From the NCBI GenBank assembly GCA_000403495.2, contig KE159799.1, positions 1,396,508 through 1,459,491 on the forward strand: a stretch of DNA of 62,984 nucleotides, written 5' to 3'. Shown in pieces: positions 8,998 through 16,591 of this stretch. The notes beneath the pieces are model-generated. The model saw only the letters and a program-made list of their open reading frames with translations. It did not search any database and was not told the DNA's origin. This DNA comes from Lachnospiraceae bacterium 10-1. Lineage in GTDB: Bacteria > Bacillota > Clostridia > Lachnospirales > Lachnospiraceae. Position numbers and translations under genes: made by a program. The stretch's first letter is position 1. The number at the start of each line of letters is the position of its first letter.

Positions 8998-9543
8998 TTA
9001 GCGATAACTGATTCCTTCCCCGGCATTCGGCTTCATGGCACAATATGTGCCATCCACTGCAAAAGCAGCCAAGGCCAAAAGAGAGATGACAATCCGCCAC
9101 TTTACAGGTATTTTGTTATACAGCCTTTCAAAAAAGGGCAGGTACAAGCATACCAGCGCTGCCCCTCCAAGGCCAAAAACTACTGCTCCAAGCAGGCAGA
9201 TCCGCCCATTGACATTTAGAAAATGACTGCTGTAATCCCACCACTTAATTCCAAAACGTCTCTCCAGAAAAAAGCTTGTAAGGTATTCCAATATGCTGCA
9301 TATTGCCATAGAAAATAAAAATACCCGGACTGGCTTCTTTGTCATAGATTTAAAAAAGAGACATAATAAAAGTCCCCCCACACCGTAAATTGGCAGATAA
9401 GGGCCTCTATATACGCCTCTGTTTATAAGTGCATGCTCCGTAAATAAATACAGTAGTACCTCCCAGAGCCACCCTAAATGGGCAATGGAAAAAAAGAGCA
9501 GCACATAATAATCAAATTTATGGGATAATTTTGTTTCCTTCAT
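8998..9543 (-). CDS. Small integral membrane protein, CmpB-like (putative ABC transporter permease family)
   Basis: This 181-aa protein has five predicted membrane spans. The motif NRGVYRGPYLPIYGVGG (about residues 41-57) and a later LERRFGIKWWDYS are hallmarks of the PF06541 'putative ABC-transporter type IV' family common in Clostridia. Despite the name, no transport function is established and no ATPase is adjacent. The ribosome site is weak. It may be the last gene after the wHTH-like gene at 9581, with a 37-base gap to that gene's end. Confidence 0.75.
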   Translation of the reverse strand: MKETKLSHKFDYYVLLFFSIAHLGWLWEVLLYLFTEHALINRGVYRGPYLPIYGVGGLLLCLFFKSMTKKPVRVFLFSMAICSILEYLTSFFLERRFGIKWWDYSSHFLNVNGRICLLGAVVFGLGGAALVCLYLPFFERLYNKIPVKWRIVISLLALAAFAVDGTYCAMKPNAGEGISYR

Positions 9544-9580
9544 ATCTCATAGGATGTCCTAAATCACTCTTTTTATTATA

Positions 9581-10300
9581 TTAAATTTCTATTCTTTCTT
9601 TCAAATTCAAAAAATAACAGTTTCCATGATATAGTCCTTCCGTATAAAGTTTAACTATAATTTCCCGCATACGCAGATCAAGCCTGTGATAACAGACCTG
9701 GGGTTCCCATAAAAGACCTGAAATATATTCTCTTTGTCTTCCATTCAACACTTCCAGAACTGTGTCATAACTTTGAACAGATACTTCTACATTCTCTCCG
9801 CTGCCTTTTGGAATACTTTTCGCAGTGTTTCCTCCTATGCTTCCACTACCCACTCCGAAACAACATGACACATACGCTTCCTTTTCTCCGTTTACCTTGC
9901 ATTTTTCCGCAAGGAGACCGGCCAGTTCTTCCACTCTGCCTCCACGTGCTTTCCAGATAGAAAAATCAGCAGGCTCCCTCCAGTTAACCTTTTCAGCAAT
10001 TTTTCTTTCTGGAGTTATCATTCGAAAGCTGGTTTTTCCAAACTTGCCATGGTCTACCGTATAAACAGGTTTTCCACATTGCTCCCCGCTGCCTGGCTCC
10101 TCTAAAAGCACAACACCTGAATCAACCAGTCTCTGCCAAAGTATCTTTTTCACAACCTCAAAAGGCGTGGGAAAAGTTAGTTTTTCGCTAATCTGCTTTG
10201 CTGATAAGCCTAAGTCTGCCAAGTGGCGGATTGCTCCGCCACTGGCAGCTTCCAGGGTAAAATTTGATAAAGATTTTTGAAAATAATTTTGTTCACACAT
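9581..10300 (-). CDS. Hypothetical protein with N-terminal winged-helix-like region, partner of a MerR regulator
   Basis: The ATG at 10300 was chosen because it begins 5 bases after the MerR gene stops; the frame stays open upstream to 10420. The 239-aa product begins with a compact helical segment (about residues 12-60: ASGGAIRHLADLGLSAKQI, then a second helix pair) that resembles a winged-helix DNA-binding fold. The remainder is mixed, ending in LKERIEI. I do not recognise the family. The tight spacing with the MerR-type gene suggests co-expression from the operator promoter at 11158-11188. Confidence 0.6.
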   Translation of the reverse strand: MCEQNYFQKSLSNFTLEAASGGAIRHLADLGLSAKQISEKLTFPTPFEVVKKILWQRLVDSGVVLLEEPGSGEQCGKPVYTVDHGKFGKTSFRMITPERKIAEKVNWREPADFSIWKARGGRVEELAGLLAEKCKVNGEKEAYVSCCFGVGSGSIGGNTAKSIPKGSGENVEVSVQSYDTVLEVLNGRQREYISGLLWEPQVCYHRLDLRMREIIVKLYTEGLYHGNCYFLNLKERIEI

Positions 10301-10305
10301 AATTT

Positions 10306-11133
10306 TTAATTTTGAAATGCCCATACTAAAAATGGAATCATTCCAATTCCTGCAATGAGTCCCCCTACAATACTTCCTCTGGTAATCATAAAAAAGAAAA
10401 GCAAAAAGAGCGGAGCCCACACTATTTTACATAGTTTAAACCATTTTCTTTGTTTTTCCGAGACGGTGGCAAACTCCTTTTCCAATTCCTCAGGATGTGT
10501 CATATGGCAATGAATCACTGCGCCGAAGCGCCCAAAGGTCCTTTCTGCTGTGTATTCTACTCCATCGACCTCAAAAACAGGATACATCCCTTCTTTGGTA
10601 ATTACAAGATTTAAATCATTTTCTTTTGCATAAGTAAGCAGCGCCTCTGAAAATTCTTCCGGTTTCAAAGCCATATTATCAGGCACAAAGCTGAATTTCC
10701 TTTTATGCTCCATTTTTGTATACTCTTTATAATCATCCACAATTTTCATAAAGCTTCCTCCCTTTTCTTCCATCTCTTCCATTTCCTTAAGAACTGCTGA
10801 TGTATCCAGCTCCTTAAGCTGTGTATGAAGCAGTTTTTTACAAATTTTAACTCCGGCATCCAGTTCTTTTTTTCTATTTTCAAGTTCCTCAAGGTGATTT
10901 TGCATTAAGTCTTCCATAGGATACCTCCCCTCCAGCACCTCCCGGATATCCTCAATTGAAACATCTAACTTTCGCATCATCTTAATAAATTGAAGCCTTT
11001 CTACATCTTCCATATTATATTCCCTGTAGTTGTTCGCCAGATTTCTGTCCGGATGAAGCAGTCCTTTTCTCTCATAAAAACGAATATTTTGTTTTGTAAC
11101 CCCACATCTACTTTCCAACTCCTGAATGTTCAT
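10306..11133 (-). CDS. MerR family transcriptional regulator with membrane-spanning C-terminus
   Basis: This 275-aa protein has an N-terminal MerR HTH and wing (residues 1-70; NIQELESRCGVTKQNIRFYE, KGLLHPDRN), a dimerisation coiled coil (about 80-125), a soluble middle domain (about 140-225) with repeated strands, and two C-terminal hydrophobic helices (about 238-272). The last feature suggests membrane attachment, unlike classical MerR. Upstream is a promoter with the overlong 19-base spacer that MerR proteins untwist, so autoregulation is likely. The downstream hypothetical gene begins 5 bases after its stop. The effector is unknown. Confidence 0.85.
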   Translation of the reverse strand: MNIQELESRCGVTKQNIRFYERKGLLHPDRNLANNYREYNMEDVERLQFIKMMRKLDVSIEDIREVLEGRYPMEDLMQNHLEELENRKKELDAGVKICKKLLHTQLKELDTSAVLKEMEEMEEKGGSFMKIVDDYKEYTKMEHKRKFSFVPDNMALKPEEFSEALLTYAKENDLNLVITKEGMYPVFEVDGVEYTAERTFGRFGAVIHCHMTHPEELEKEFATVSEKQRKWFKLCKIVWAPLFLLFFFMITRGSIVGGLIAGIGMIPFLVWAFQN

Positions 11134-11157
11134 CTGTCTCCTCCTTTTTATACTCTT

Positions 11158-11188
11158 ACTATAAAGGATATACTTAGTATAAAGTCAA
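11158..11188 (-). promoter_or_regulatory. MerR-type promoter with 19-bp spacer and internal dyad
   Basis: On the minus strand, TTGACT (11183-11188) and TATAGT (11158-11163) are 19 bases apart. That is the stretched spacing MerR-family activators correct by distorting DNA. Within the spacer lies a dyad, TATACT-T-AGTATA on the plus strand (11169-11181), correctly placed for dimer binding. It drives the MerR gene that starts 24 bases downstream. Confidence 0.8.
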
Positions 11189-11276
11189 CAATATTTTTTA
11201 GTAAATACAATAAAATTGTCAGGAAACAAATTAGCTTCATTTCCTGACAATCTTTTCCACTCATTTTATAAATACA

Positions 11277-12059
11277 TTACTGCATCAAATTATTCAGTGC
11301 GCCCACAATCCCCGTAATGCACACGCATAGCGCGGCCATCAGCAGAACAAGCGGCATCATCCACAAAAATTCAATTGGTATCATCCCTGTCAAAGCATCC
11401 ATTACCACATTGCCTTCTAAACCGTATGTAAAGAAATAGTTGGCATCCGGATATACCGTCATGCGCAGTAGATGGTTCACTCCATGTGCCAGACCGCCCA
11501 TAAGGACAAGCAAAAACAGTATCCCGGGAATATCCTTTATGCGTGGACGATATATCCCCATAGAAGCAAAACTGACAGCCAGAACTACCACCAGAGCGTG
11601 AAACCCAAAATAACCCAAAGCCTTTACGGAAAACAGGGGAATGTTCGAAAATCCGTCTATTGGCATTACCATGGCAATTGTCCCGAACACGATTCCCCCA
11701 TAAAAGCAAAGTCCCTTTACGCTCCTGCCTATACATGATTCCCCCATCCCAGCGGAAAAAATTGTAAGGATGGCAATTAAATTGCAAGGCTGTAATGGAA
11801 GCTCATTCCATACATGAAAATCAAAATCTGAACAGAAAGCCAAAAGCGTTTTGTAAACCGCCAGATAGATTGTTACAAGTATCCCCAAAAACGATAGGAA
11901 TTTCCAATTTCTTTTTCCCCGCCGAAGCCTCCATAAGATGGCAGCCATTAGAAAAACCAGCAGCAGAACGCCCCACCATACCCAATTAAATGGTGTAATA
12001 ATCAAATCAAATACCGCAAAAATGTTGCCACCTCCCCCAGTACATAATGAATAATACAT
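11277..12059 (-). CDS. Membrane protein of the YwaF/TIGR02206 type
   Basis: This up to 260-aa integral membrane protein has about seven hydrophobic segments and the family signature ELPLQPCNL near residue 90, plus GGLAHGVNHLL. It resembles YwaF/TIGR02206 proteins, whose function is unknown. The start is uncertain. ATG 12059 would overlap the upstream gene by 58 bases. A TTG at 12005 overlaps that gene's stop as TTGA. A strong GGGGGAGG stands 6-7 bases before an ATT codon at 12023. I list the longest frame; the conserved part begins after residue 19. Confidence 0.7.
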   Translation of the reverse strand: MYYSLCTGGGGNIFAVFDLIITPFNWVWWGVLLLVFLMAAILWRLRRGKRNWKFLSFLGILVTIYLAVYKTLLAFCSDFDFHVWNELPLQPCNLIAILTIFSAGMGESCIGRSVKGLCFYGGIVFGTIAMVMPIDGFSNIPLFSVKALGYFGFHALVVVLAVSFASMGIYRPRIKDIPGILFLLVLMGGLAHGVNHLLRMTVYPDANYFFTYGLEGNVVMDALTGMIPIEFLWMMPLVLLMAALCVCITGIVGALNNLMQ

Positions 12060-13045
12060 AAGCCCCAGATATTTCCCTGCTTATGGTAGAAAATTCCCAT
12101 AACGCCAAGAAGCAGCGATGCTGCCAGCATATAAGGGAGTCCATAAGCGATATGGAGAACGCCGAACACAAGGGCTGACACCACAATGGACAAAAGCCCT
12201 GCATATTTTCCCGCGAAAATACGGTTCAGGTTTTCCTGCATCACGCCCCTTGCCAAAAACTCCTGCAAAACCACAGTAAGGGGATAAATAACATCTGCAA
12301 AGGTGCCCACGCTCCAGTCCCAAAATGGGGCTCCTTCCGGAAAAAAGCCAGGCGCAATCCTGAGAATGCCAATCTTGCCAATTACCAAAAGGACGCTTAC
12401 TACCACCGTAATTGCAATGTCCGGCACAAAAGTTTTCTTTATATTTACAACCTTAAGCCCTATATCCCGAATGGAAAAGCTGGTAGTTTTCAGAATAATA
12501 ATGAACATGATGATGGAAATTCCCTCAATCATCAGACTCATAACATGCCCCGGCGGCTCTATTCCAAGATAGCGCAGAAGACTCCATAGAAACAGATAAA
12601 CGCACACGCAGATCATCAACACAGAAAACACCGTGGAAGCTTCCCTGCGCTGCCTGTTCAATTTTGCCACCTCGGTAATATCCGAAAAGACCACTACTAT
12701 GCCTATTTTTTTAATGCCATCCTCCCCATACAGAAAAGACGAAATAAGGCGAAAAGATTTCAGTTCCTGGTTCTTCGCCTGATGGAAAACCTCTCCTGTA
12801 TGCGTATTCTCTTTGTCATAAATAGCATCCAAAACAAACTGATGAAATCCGTCATTGATCTCATTTGCCTCGTTTTCCAGAAACACCCTGCTGTAGTTCT
12901 TTCCGAACACACTCCCATCCACGCCAAGCATGCCACACCCCTTGTCATTGATGTAGATGATTTTCCCATGCATGTCCACCACCAGGACACCGTCATTCAT
13001 ATCACGTAAAATCCGTGGAATAATCTCATTCTGTTCTGCTGTCAT
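12002..13045 (-). CDS. PAS domain fused to a CPBP-family intramembrane metalloprotease
   Basis: The ATG at 13045 was chosen because CGAGGTG precedes it at good spacing. Of 347 aa, residues 1 to about 125 form a PAS sensor (NDGVLVVDMHGKIIYIN ... IGIVVVFSDITE). Next come membrane spans and a CPBP/Abi protease domain: motif 1 LQEFLARG (usually EExxxR, so the first Glu is Gln), motif 2 FGVLHIAYG with the metal-binding His, and motif 3 IHYVLGEV. Known CPBP members cleave prenylated or membrane proteins or act as regulators. A cytosolic PAS input on such a protease is unusual, suggesting redox- or ligand-controlled proteolysis (inference). It overlaps the YwaF-like gene downstream. Confidence 0.8.
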   Translation of the reverse strand: MTAEQNEIIPRILRDMNDGVLVVDMHGKIIYINDKGCGMLGVDGSVFGKNYSRVFLENEANEINDGFHQFVLDAIYDKENTHTGEVFHQAKNQELKSFRLISSFLYGEDGIKKIGIVVVFSDITEVAKLNRQRREASTVFSVLMICVCVYLFLWSLLRYLGIEPPGHVMSLMIEGISIIMFIIILKTTSFSIRDIGLKVVNIKKTFVPDIAITVVVSVLLVIGKIGILRIAPGFFPEGAPFWDWSVGTFADVIYPLTVVLQEFLARGVMQENLNRIFAGKYAGLLSIVVSALVFGVLHIAYGLPYMLAASLLLGVMGIFYHKQGNIWGLCIIHYVLGEVATFLRYLI

Positions 13046-13205
13046 GTTTGCACCTCGCATTTGTCCCTTTATTGAATCGAAATCTCCAATTTTATCTTAT
13101 GTATACCATTATAGCAAAAAGCCGCTCAAAAAATCGGCTTTGACAAAATTGGTCGGTTTTCAGGGAAATTTGGTTGAAAAATTTTACGAAATGTATTGAC
13201 AGATT

Positions 13206-13481
13206 TCATAAATTCAGAACGGCACAGACGGAACAGATTTCATTTTCCATTTTGTAATCCAGATGCCTGCCATATTTTCTGCAAACGGAAAGAATACTGG
13301 AGATGCCAGTGCTTTTCCCTTCCGGCAGACTGCCGGAAAGATATTCCGCATCCTTTTTCATGTAACTGCTATTGCTAAACACAACGACATACACCGTACA
13401 CATCACAAAGCTGATTCTTGCAAGAATAAGACGTATATTATTTTCTTTTATATTTTTAGGTTTACTGGCATCTGTTTTCAT
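13206..13481 (-). pseudogene. C-terminal remnant of a GHKL (AgrC-type) sensor histidine kinase
   Basis: The reading frame (91 codons) ends in KSTGISSILSVCRKYGRHLD followed by YKMENEICSVCAVLNL. This matches the G2 box and last strands of the HATPase_c_5 domain of AgrC/VirS-like kinases. The N-terminal sensor, the H box and the ATP-binding N box are all missing, and no second half is found nearby. The first ATG overlaps the stop of the HD gene (ATGA), which may be fortuitous. Most likely a decayed fragment rather than a small coupled protein. Confidence 0.6.
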
Positions 13482-14074
13482 ATTTTCGTTCTGATATTTC
13501 CTTTTTTAATATGTTCTTTAATCAGTGCATCTGTCAATTCAAACAGCTTCTGCGATCCTTCTTTCGTTTTGTTATGCCTTGCATACACTCGATCTGCCAC
13601 TGCCTGATGCTCTATCCAGTCACTACCATCATTGCTGGTATTAAGCAGCAATGGCTGCAAATTGTCCATTGCATGAGCAAATTTCGCTTCCGGCGTCTTA
13701 CCTCCCTCAAACTCGTCAAAAATATTCTGCAGCTCTTTTTTCTGGTCGTCCGGCAGAAGGGAATAAATCCTCTCTCTTGCCGCATCCTCTCGGGCTTTTT
13801 TGGTTTTCATCCCTTCAATGTCATAGGCATAGGTATCGCCGGCATCAATTTCTACAATATCGTGAATCAGACACATAATCATCACTCTTCCAATGTCGAT
13901 TTTTTCATTGGAGTATTCTTTCAGAAGATATGCCATGACTGCTATGTGCCATGCATGCTCCGCATCATTTTCATTTCTTCCGTGATCTGATAAATGCGTC
14001 TGACGAAAAATATTTTTTTCCTTATCAATTTCCAAAATAAATTCTAATTGTTTTTTTAAACGCTCGTCTGTCAC
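13478..14074 (-). CDS. HD domain phosphohydrolase (YfbR-like 5'-nucleotidase family)
   Basis: A GTG at 14074 is the likely start: GGAGG lies six bases before it but touches the ATG at 14080 with no spacing. The product (about 198 aa) is all-helical, with the HD signature AEHAWHIAVMA (first His), CLIHDIVEIDAGD (HD pair) and a distal Asp near ADRVYAR. This matches PF13023/YfbR-type enzymes, which hydrolyse nucleoside monophosphates in a metal-dependent way. Its substrate here is not known. The GHKL kinase remnant follows directly. Confidence 0.8.
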   Translation of the reverse strand: MTDERLKKQLEFILEIDKEKNIFRQTHLSDHGRNENDAEHAWHIAVMAYLLKEYSNEKIDIGRVMIMCLIHDIVEIDAGDTYAYDIEGMKTKKAREDAARERIYSLLPDDQKKELQNIFDEFEGGKTPEAKFAHAMDNLQPLLLNTSNDGSDWIEHQAVADRVYARHNKTKEGSQKLFELTDALIKEHIKKGNIRTKI

Positions 14075-14180
14075 TTTCATCCTCCTGCACTCTCCATATT
14101 TTCAGTATTTTTTATCTCCATTTACTCTATTGTACCAAGCTGCCAGCGCATCGGCCAGACCTAAATAATAATAATTGAAT

Positions 14181-14690
14181 TTATTCTTTCCCTTGTATTA
14201 AAAAAATCCCAATAATTGTACCAATAAAGATAATTGGAGCTGCTCTGACAAACAGCCATTCAAATGAATGAAATACTACCCCGAGAACAGCAGTTTCAGG
14301 ACTGCCATAATCCCAGCCTAGGTAAGGACTATTTATCACTATTAGAATCACAGAAATTGTTACTATAACCGCGCACAATGAAATAAGCAGCCAATTCAGA
14401 AGTTTCCTTCTTGTGCTTTTCCTTTGTGCCAGCTGCAAGTTTATCACCTCCAATTTTTCAGAAATCACTTTTAAATTATCAACCTTTGTTTCAACAATAG
14501 TTTCTCCCAAAAATGTGCTTACAGGTGTTTCCAACACTTCCGATATGAGGACTAACATATCAGAATCGGGAACTGACAATCCCTGCTCCCATTTGGAAAT
14601 TGTTTGCCGCACCACATTCAGCCTGACAGCCAGTTCCTGTTGTGAAAGTCCTTTTGATTTTCTAATTGCTTTAATGTTTTCGTTGAGCAT
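14181..14690 (-). CDS. XRE family regulator with C-terminal membrane anchor
   Basis: This 169-aa protein has a Cro/C1-type HTH at residues 3-58 (IKAIRKSKGLSQQELAVRLN, VVRQTISKWEQG), a linker helix, and two hydrophobic segments at about 100-120 and 148-165. Membrane-tethered XRE regulators of this form are common in Clostridia and often sense envelope stress, but the signal is unknown. A promoter with a palindrome over the -35 box lies upstream, consistent with self-repression. It borders the mobile-element debris at 14.9-16.1 kb. Confidence 0.85.
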   Translation of the reverse strand: MLNENIKAIRKSKGLSQQELAVRLNVVRQTISKWEQGLSVPDSDMLVLISEVLETPVSTFLGETIVETKVDNLKVISEKLEVINLQLAQRKSTRRKLLNWLLISLCAVIVTISVILIVINSPYLGWDYGSPETAVLGVVFHSFEWLFVRAAPIIFIGTIIGIFLIQGKE

Positions 14691-14725
14691 TAAAAAAAAT
14701 CTCCTTCCTCTTAGTCATTACCACA

Positions 14726-14760
14726 ATTATATGAAGAACTGTCCGTTGCTGCAAGCAACG
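14726..14760 (-). promoter_or_regulatory. XRE-gene promoter with overlapping dyad
   Basis: Minus strand: TTGCAG (14749-14754), 17-base spacer, TATAAT (14726-14731). A dyad CGTTGC/GCAACG with a 5-base centre (14744-14760) covers the -35 box, a natural position for autorepression by the XRE protein downstream. The dyad is also hairpin-forming. Confidence 0.7.
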
Positions 14761-14922
14761 TATTTTAACATTTAAATTTCAAGGCAATTTACTTCTTAAT
14801 ATTCTGATTATCAGCCGCTTATTGTTTTGTACCTTCGTGACTCATTGAATTTTCAGCATAAAAATTTGTCTGTTATCCAAATGCCATTACATTACACATG
14901 CTCATAAATGTTTCAATTTCTT

Positions 14923-14971
14923 TTAAGCACCCAAGTGTGATAAACTTTTATTGTCCATTTGGACCGCCTCC
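14923..14971 (-). pseudogene. 5' remnant of an IS200/IS605-type tnpA
   Basis: On the minus strand, GGAGGCGG (14964-14971) precedes an ATG at 14958 that opens MDNKSLSH and stops four codons later. IS200-type transposases in Clostridia typically begin with this sequence followed by TxWxCKYH. Only the first eight residues agree. This is a very short match from memory, so it is a hint of a decayed insertion rather than proof. The rest of 14761-15051 shows nothing recognisable. Confidence 0.3.
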
Positions 14972-15051
14972 TGTTTTTTTCGATGCGAAAAATTTATTGA
15001 TATTTTTTATTTGTAATTGTTTTTTTCATTCCACTCATTATAATAGAGCAT

Positions 15052-15204
15052 ATGCCATTGTTTATTTCAAAACTTTTGTTATCTATCAATGCCACTCCTA
15101 ATGTAAAAAACACACTTGAAAAGTTTATTCAAGAACTTAATTCTTTACGGCATTATTATGAAACGTCTTGTCCTAAATGCAATACTGTTGGGCATCAAAT
15201 GTAG
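15052..15204 (+). CDS. Small unrecognised open frame (50 aa) with a CPKC motif
   Basis: An ATG without a clear ribosome site opens a 50-codon frame with protein-like composition (NTLEKFIQELNSLRHYY, then SCPKCNTVGH). A half zinc-ribbon, CPKC, lies near the C-terminus, where it overlaps the inverted Mrr fragment in another frame. Probably the cut-off start of a mobile-element gene; it may not be expressed. Confidence 0.2.
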   Translation: MPLFISKLLLSINATPNVKNTLEKFIQELNSLRHYYETSCPKCNTVGHQM

Positions 15205-15245
15205 GTTCAGATCCTATACAACGTTTATATGCAGAAAGAATGAGA
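15189..15245 (+). pseudogene. Inverted fragment of an Mrr-type endonuclease
   Basis: The plus-strand frame reads WASNVGSDPIQRLYAERMR. In Mrr_cat proteins this kind of sequence directly follows the catalytic QCKR. Here QCKR ends at 15246 on the minus strand, and this piece abuts it head to head (junction 15245/15246). A short local inversion of the original gene explains both. Confidence 0.5.
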
Positions 15246-15630
15246 ACGCTTGCATTGGAAAATATAATGTAACAATCTATCCTGCTGTCGTTTAGATGCA
15301 ATTATATCAACACTCAAATCACCAGCACCACCCATTTTTATAACATTTTCATAACCTTCTTCTTTTAACAAACTCTGTACTAATATTTCAAAATCCGTAC
15401 CACTTAATATCGAAATATCAATAGCATCTTCGTTAGGTTTACTAATATCTTTTCTCTCAACATAATATTGCCCGTCTTTTTGGCAATAATTAGCTATCAA
15501 GTTTTCTATATCTTTCTGGTGACTTTCATCCTCTAATATTTGTGCAATAGTTTTGGGGTTACCATCACATAATGAATTCACTAATTCAAAATAAACATCT
15601 TCCAACACAAACTTACCTTTGCTATTTAAG
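15246..15630 (-). pseudogene. Truncated Mrr-type restriction endonuclease
   Basis: The frame includes GTDFEILVQSLLKEEGYENV, GGAGDLSVDIIA and YIFQCKR, the D-QxK catalytic core of Mrr_cat (PF04471), preceded by an N-terminal helical part from about LLNSKGKF. Both ends are missing. Upstream of 15630 the frame only mirrors the integrase remnant on the other strand; after QCKR it runs into an inversion and stops at 15225. Intact relatives cut modified DNA. The frame could in principle make a 164-residue protein, but key parts are lost. Confidence 0.65.
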
Positions 15631-15866
15631 AGTTCCAATACCGAAATTATTATGACAGCTACTTCCATCCACTGATGGAGCAACTTAAGATTGACCACAC
15701 ACCACATTGCTGTGGACACACCTGTATCTCAATGCTAACAGCAGCCGGTGTGAATCAGACAATAATCAAAAAGATTGTGGGGCACTCTGGTGCTATGACA
15801 TTAACCGAAAAGGTATACACCCATTTTGATATAAAGGAACTTGTAGATGCGATTAATAGAATTTAG
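15630..15866 (+). pseudogene. C-terminal fragment of a tyrosine recombinase/integrase with catalytic Arg lost
   Basis: From about 15630 the frame reads FQYRNYYDSYFHPLMEQLKI and continues with PHCCGHTCISMLTAAGVNQT, the VGHSGAMTL box and the EKVYTHF box. This is the last ~79 residues of a phage/ICE-type integrase, with the GHS His and the nucleophilic Tyr kept. The HxxR motif, expected as HDCRHT, reads HCCGHT, so the catalytic Arg is Gly. There is no N-terminal half. It lies about 300 bases from the 3' end of rpsI, a known ICE integration target in Firmicutes. Confidence 0.75.
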
Positions 15867-16007
15867 TTCCAAGCGGTCATTCGCAGATTGCGTTGCAATC
15901 TTGCTCACGTCGCGCTGGCACGCTCTATTTGCCGCCGAATATATGTCTGTGAGTGCAAGCACTCCCATCCAATATTCAACTGCCAATGCACCGCTTGTAG
16001 GAACGCG

Positions 16008-16050
16008 CAAAAAGAGAAAGGACATTCCCAGATTTCTCTGAAAATGTCCT
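16008..16050 (-). terminator. Terminator of the rplM-rpsI operon
   Basis: Stem AGGACATT/AATGTCCT (16019-16026 with 16043-16050) contains an inner CAGA/TCTG pair and is followed on the minus strand by TTTCTCTTTTT. It stands 121 bases past the rpsI stop. The remainder of 15867-16170 has no gene. Confidence 0.7.
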
Positions 16051-16134
16051 ATACATATCATTGATATTCGTGTTGCATACCGTTTGAAATCCAGCACATC
16101 TGACAACTTTCCACAACCTCTGTAACCCTTGTAA

Positions 16135-16153
16135 AATCGAGCTTTTCTCGATT
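16135..16153 (-). terminator. Hairpin just after rpsI
   Basis: A perfect 7-base stem AATCGAG/CTCGATT with a 5-base loop, followed by TTAC on the minus strand, lies 18 bases after the rpsI stop. It could be a weak first terminator or part of an old integration site next to rpsI. Confidence 0.4.
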
Positions 16154-16170
16154 CTTGCGTTTCCGTAAGA

Positions 16171-16566
16171 TTATCTCTTGGAGAACTGTGGTGCACGACG
16201 AGCTGCTTTGAGACCGTATTTCTTTCTTTCTTTCATACGAGGATCTCTTGTTAAGAAACCTGCTTTTTTAAGAACTGGTCTGTAGTCAGCATCTACCTGA
16301 AGTAACGCTCTGGAAATACCATGTCTGATCGCACCAGCCTGGCCTGTATAACCGCCGCCATGTACATTTACAAGTACATCATACTTATCAACTGTATCTG
16401 TAGCTGCCATAGGCTGACGAACGATAACCTTCAAAGTTTCAAGTCCAAAATACTCATCTATCGGTCTTTTATTAATTGTAATTTCACCTTTACCGGGCAT
16501 TAAATATACTCTGGCAATTGATTTTTTTCTTCTACCTGTTCCGTAGAATCTTGCTGATTTAGCCAT
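16171..16566 (-). CDS. rpsI: 30S ribosomal protein S9
   Basis: This 131-aa S9 carries [19 protein letters not shown] at the N-terminus and the conserved basic tail [12 protein letters not shown], whose last Arg reaches the P-site tRNA in the 30S head. The length is normal and the tail intact, so any past integration at the 3' end restored the coding sequence. The start has AAAGGAG. It is the second gene of the rplM-rpsI operon, 25 bases after rplM. Confidence 0.97.
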   Translation of the reverse strand: MAKSARFYGTGRRKKSIARVYLMPGKGEITINKRPIDEYFGLETLKVIVRQPMAATDTVDKYDVLVNVHGGGYTGQAGAIRHGISRALLQVDADYRPVLKKAGFLTRDPRMKERKKYGLKAARRAPQFSKR

Positions 16567-16591
16567 TTTGATTTTCTCCTTTCAGTCCCTT

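Noticed and set aside
15801-16196. 131-codon minus-strand frame crossing the end of rpsI
   Set aside because: It reads through the rpsI end in another frame, the terminator and the antisense of the integrase remnant; no family-like sequence or ribosome site.
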